In this document: positions 40,696 through 41,054 of the stretch, one piece after another
How positions within the stretch are numbered: the stretch's first letter is position 1
How the letters are laid out: each line of letters opens with the position of its first letter
Origin: Pseudomonas putida W15Oct28
Lineage (GTDB): Bacteria; Pseudomonadota; Gammaproteobacteria; Pseudomonadales; Pseudomonadaceae
Direction: 5' to 3'
Assembly (NCBI RefSeq): GCF_000708715.2
Contig: NZ_JENB01000047.1
Span: 1-41,054, forward strand
DNA: 41,054 bases
Made by a program: the position numbers and the translations under genes
The notes under the pieces: generated by a model
Told to the model about the DNA's origin: nothing
What the model saw: the letters and a program-made list of their open reading frames with translations, nothing else
Databases searched by the model: none

Positions 40696-41054
40696 TTAAA
40701 GACGGGTGATGTTCAACACATCACCGGACAGGCTGACTTGCACACCGGTACCCCACAGCGGGTCGCGGCGCAGGTCTTCGCAAACCTTGTACTGGCCGGC
40801 GATGGAGACCATTTCGGCAGTCATGTGCTGGCAGAAGATGCGCGCCTTGGTATTGCCTTTGATGCCCGCCAGGGCCCGGCCGCGCATGGCGCCGTACACA
40901 TGGATATTGCCATCGGCCAGAAGTTCCGCGCCCGGGCTGACCGAGGCGGTAACGATCAGGTCGCCACCTTGAGCATAGATCTGCTGGCCACCGCGCACCG
41001 GCGAAGTGATGATGCGGGTGGGGCGCACCTCGGGCTCGGGGGCGGGTGCTGGCG
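40696..41054 (-). CDS. minC: Septum-site inhibitor MinC, C-terminal part (cut by window edge)
   Basis: The window ends inside this gene. What is visible is about 118 codons: a Pro/Ala/Glu linker (PAPAPEPEVRPTR) and the whole C-terminal beta-helix domain, which binds MinD and FtsZ (GGQQIYAQGGDLIVTASVSPG, HVYGAMRGRALAG). The N-terminal FtsZ-inhibiting domain and the start codon lie beyond 41054. The GTG at 41028 is internal, not the start. Confidence 0.95.
   Translation of the reverse strand, partial: PAPAPEPEVRPTRIITSPVRGGQQIYAQGGDLIVTASVSPGAELLADGNIHVYGAMRGRALAGIKGNTKARIFCQHMTAEMVSIAGQYKVCEDLRRDPLWGTGVQVSLSGDVLNITRL

Overview
This window looks like chromosomal DNA from a Pseudomonas putida-group bacterium. 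The DNA is GC-rich. The gene set is typical of Pseudomonas: a nitrate reductase/CysJ-type fusion, nirBD, Prc protease, ApeB and minCDE. Ten paired, inverted REP-type repeats of the kind common in P. putida sit between genes. No tRNA, rRNA, insertion sequence, prophage or CRISPR array was seen.

Region 1 (1-9640) is nitrate assimilation. A methionine aminopeptidase gene faces away from a 1341-residue enzyme that joins an assimilatory molybdenum nitrate reductase to an NADPH-flavin reductase module. Next come nirB and nirD (NADH nitrite reductase) and a PcaQ-like LysR gene. Both nitrogen units carry the same control stack: an NtrC-type site, a REP pair, a sigma-54 promoter, two hexaloop hairpins of the ANTAR (NasT/NasR) type, and an intrinsic terminator that overlaps the second hairpin. 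Nitrogen limitation would start transcription, and a nitrate/nitrite-responsive antiterminator encoded elsewhere would let it continue.

Region 2 (9631-21177, minus strand) is the most novel part. It is a tightly coupled ten-gene set behind an AraC regulator: thioester-reductase-like protein, class III aminotransferase, SRPBCC protein, acyl-CoA-dehydrogenase-fold protein with Gln where the catalytic Glu should be, SDR, fatty acid desaturase, DUF3050 haem-oxygenase-like di-iron protein, then EmrA, EmrB and a TolC-like channel. I read it as a pathway that makes and exports a modified, probably unsaturated, nitrogen-containing lipid. The product is unknown.

Region 3 (21378-28131) holds housekeeping and small regulatory genes: a lipoprotein FKBP isomerase, a DUF1232 protein behind two inverted DnaA boxes, a small XRE regulator with a partner gene and a possible attenuator, a short EAL phosphodiesterase that ends inside a REP element, Prc, and a quinone oxidoreductase.

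Region 4 (28245-34572) is an ABC importer operon (binding protein, phosphodiesterase, two permeases, ATPase, HAD phosphatase) divergent from a GntR/UTRA regulator, with two related palindromes between them. It probably takes up and dephosphorylates a phosphonate or phosphoester, substrate unknown.

Region 5 (34719-41054) contains a large MscS channel, a 55-residue membrane protein, ApeB, RluA, MinE, MinD and the C-terminal part of MinC, cut by the window edge.
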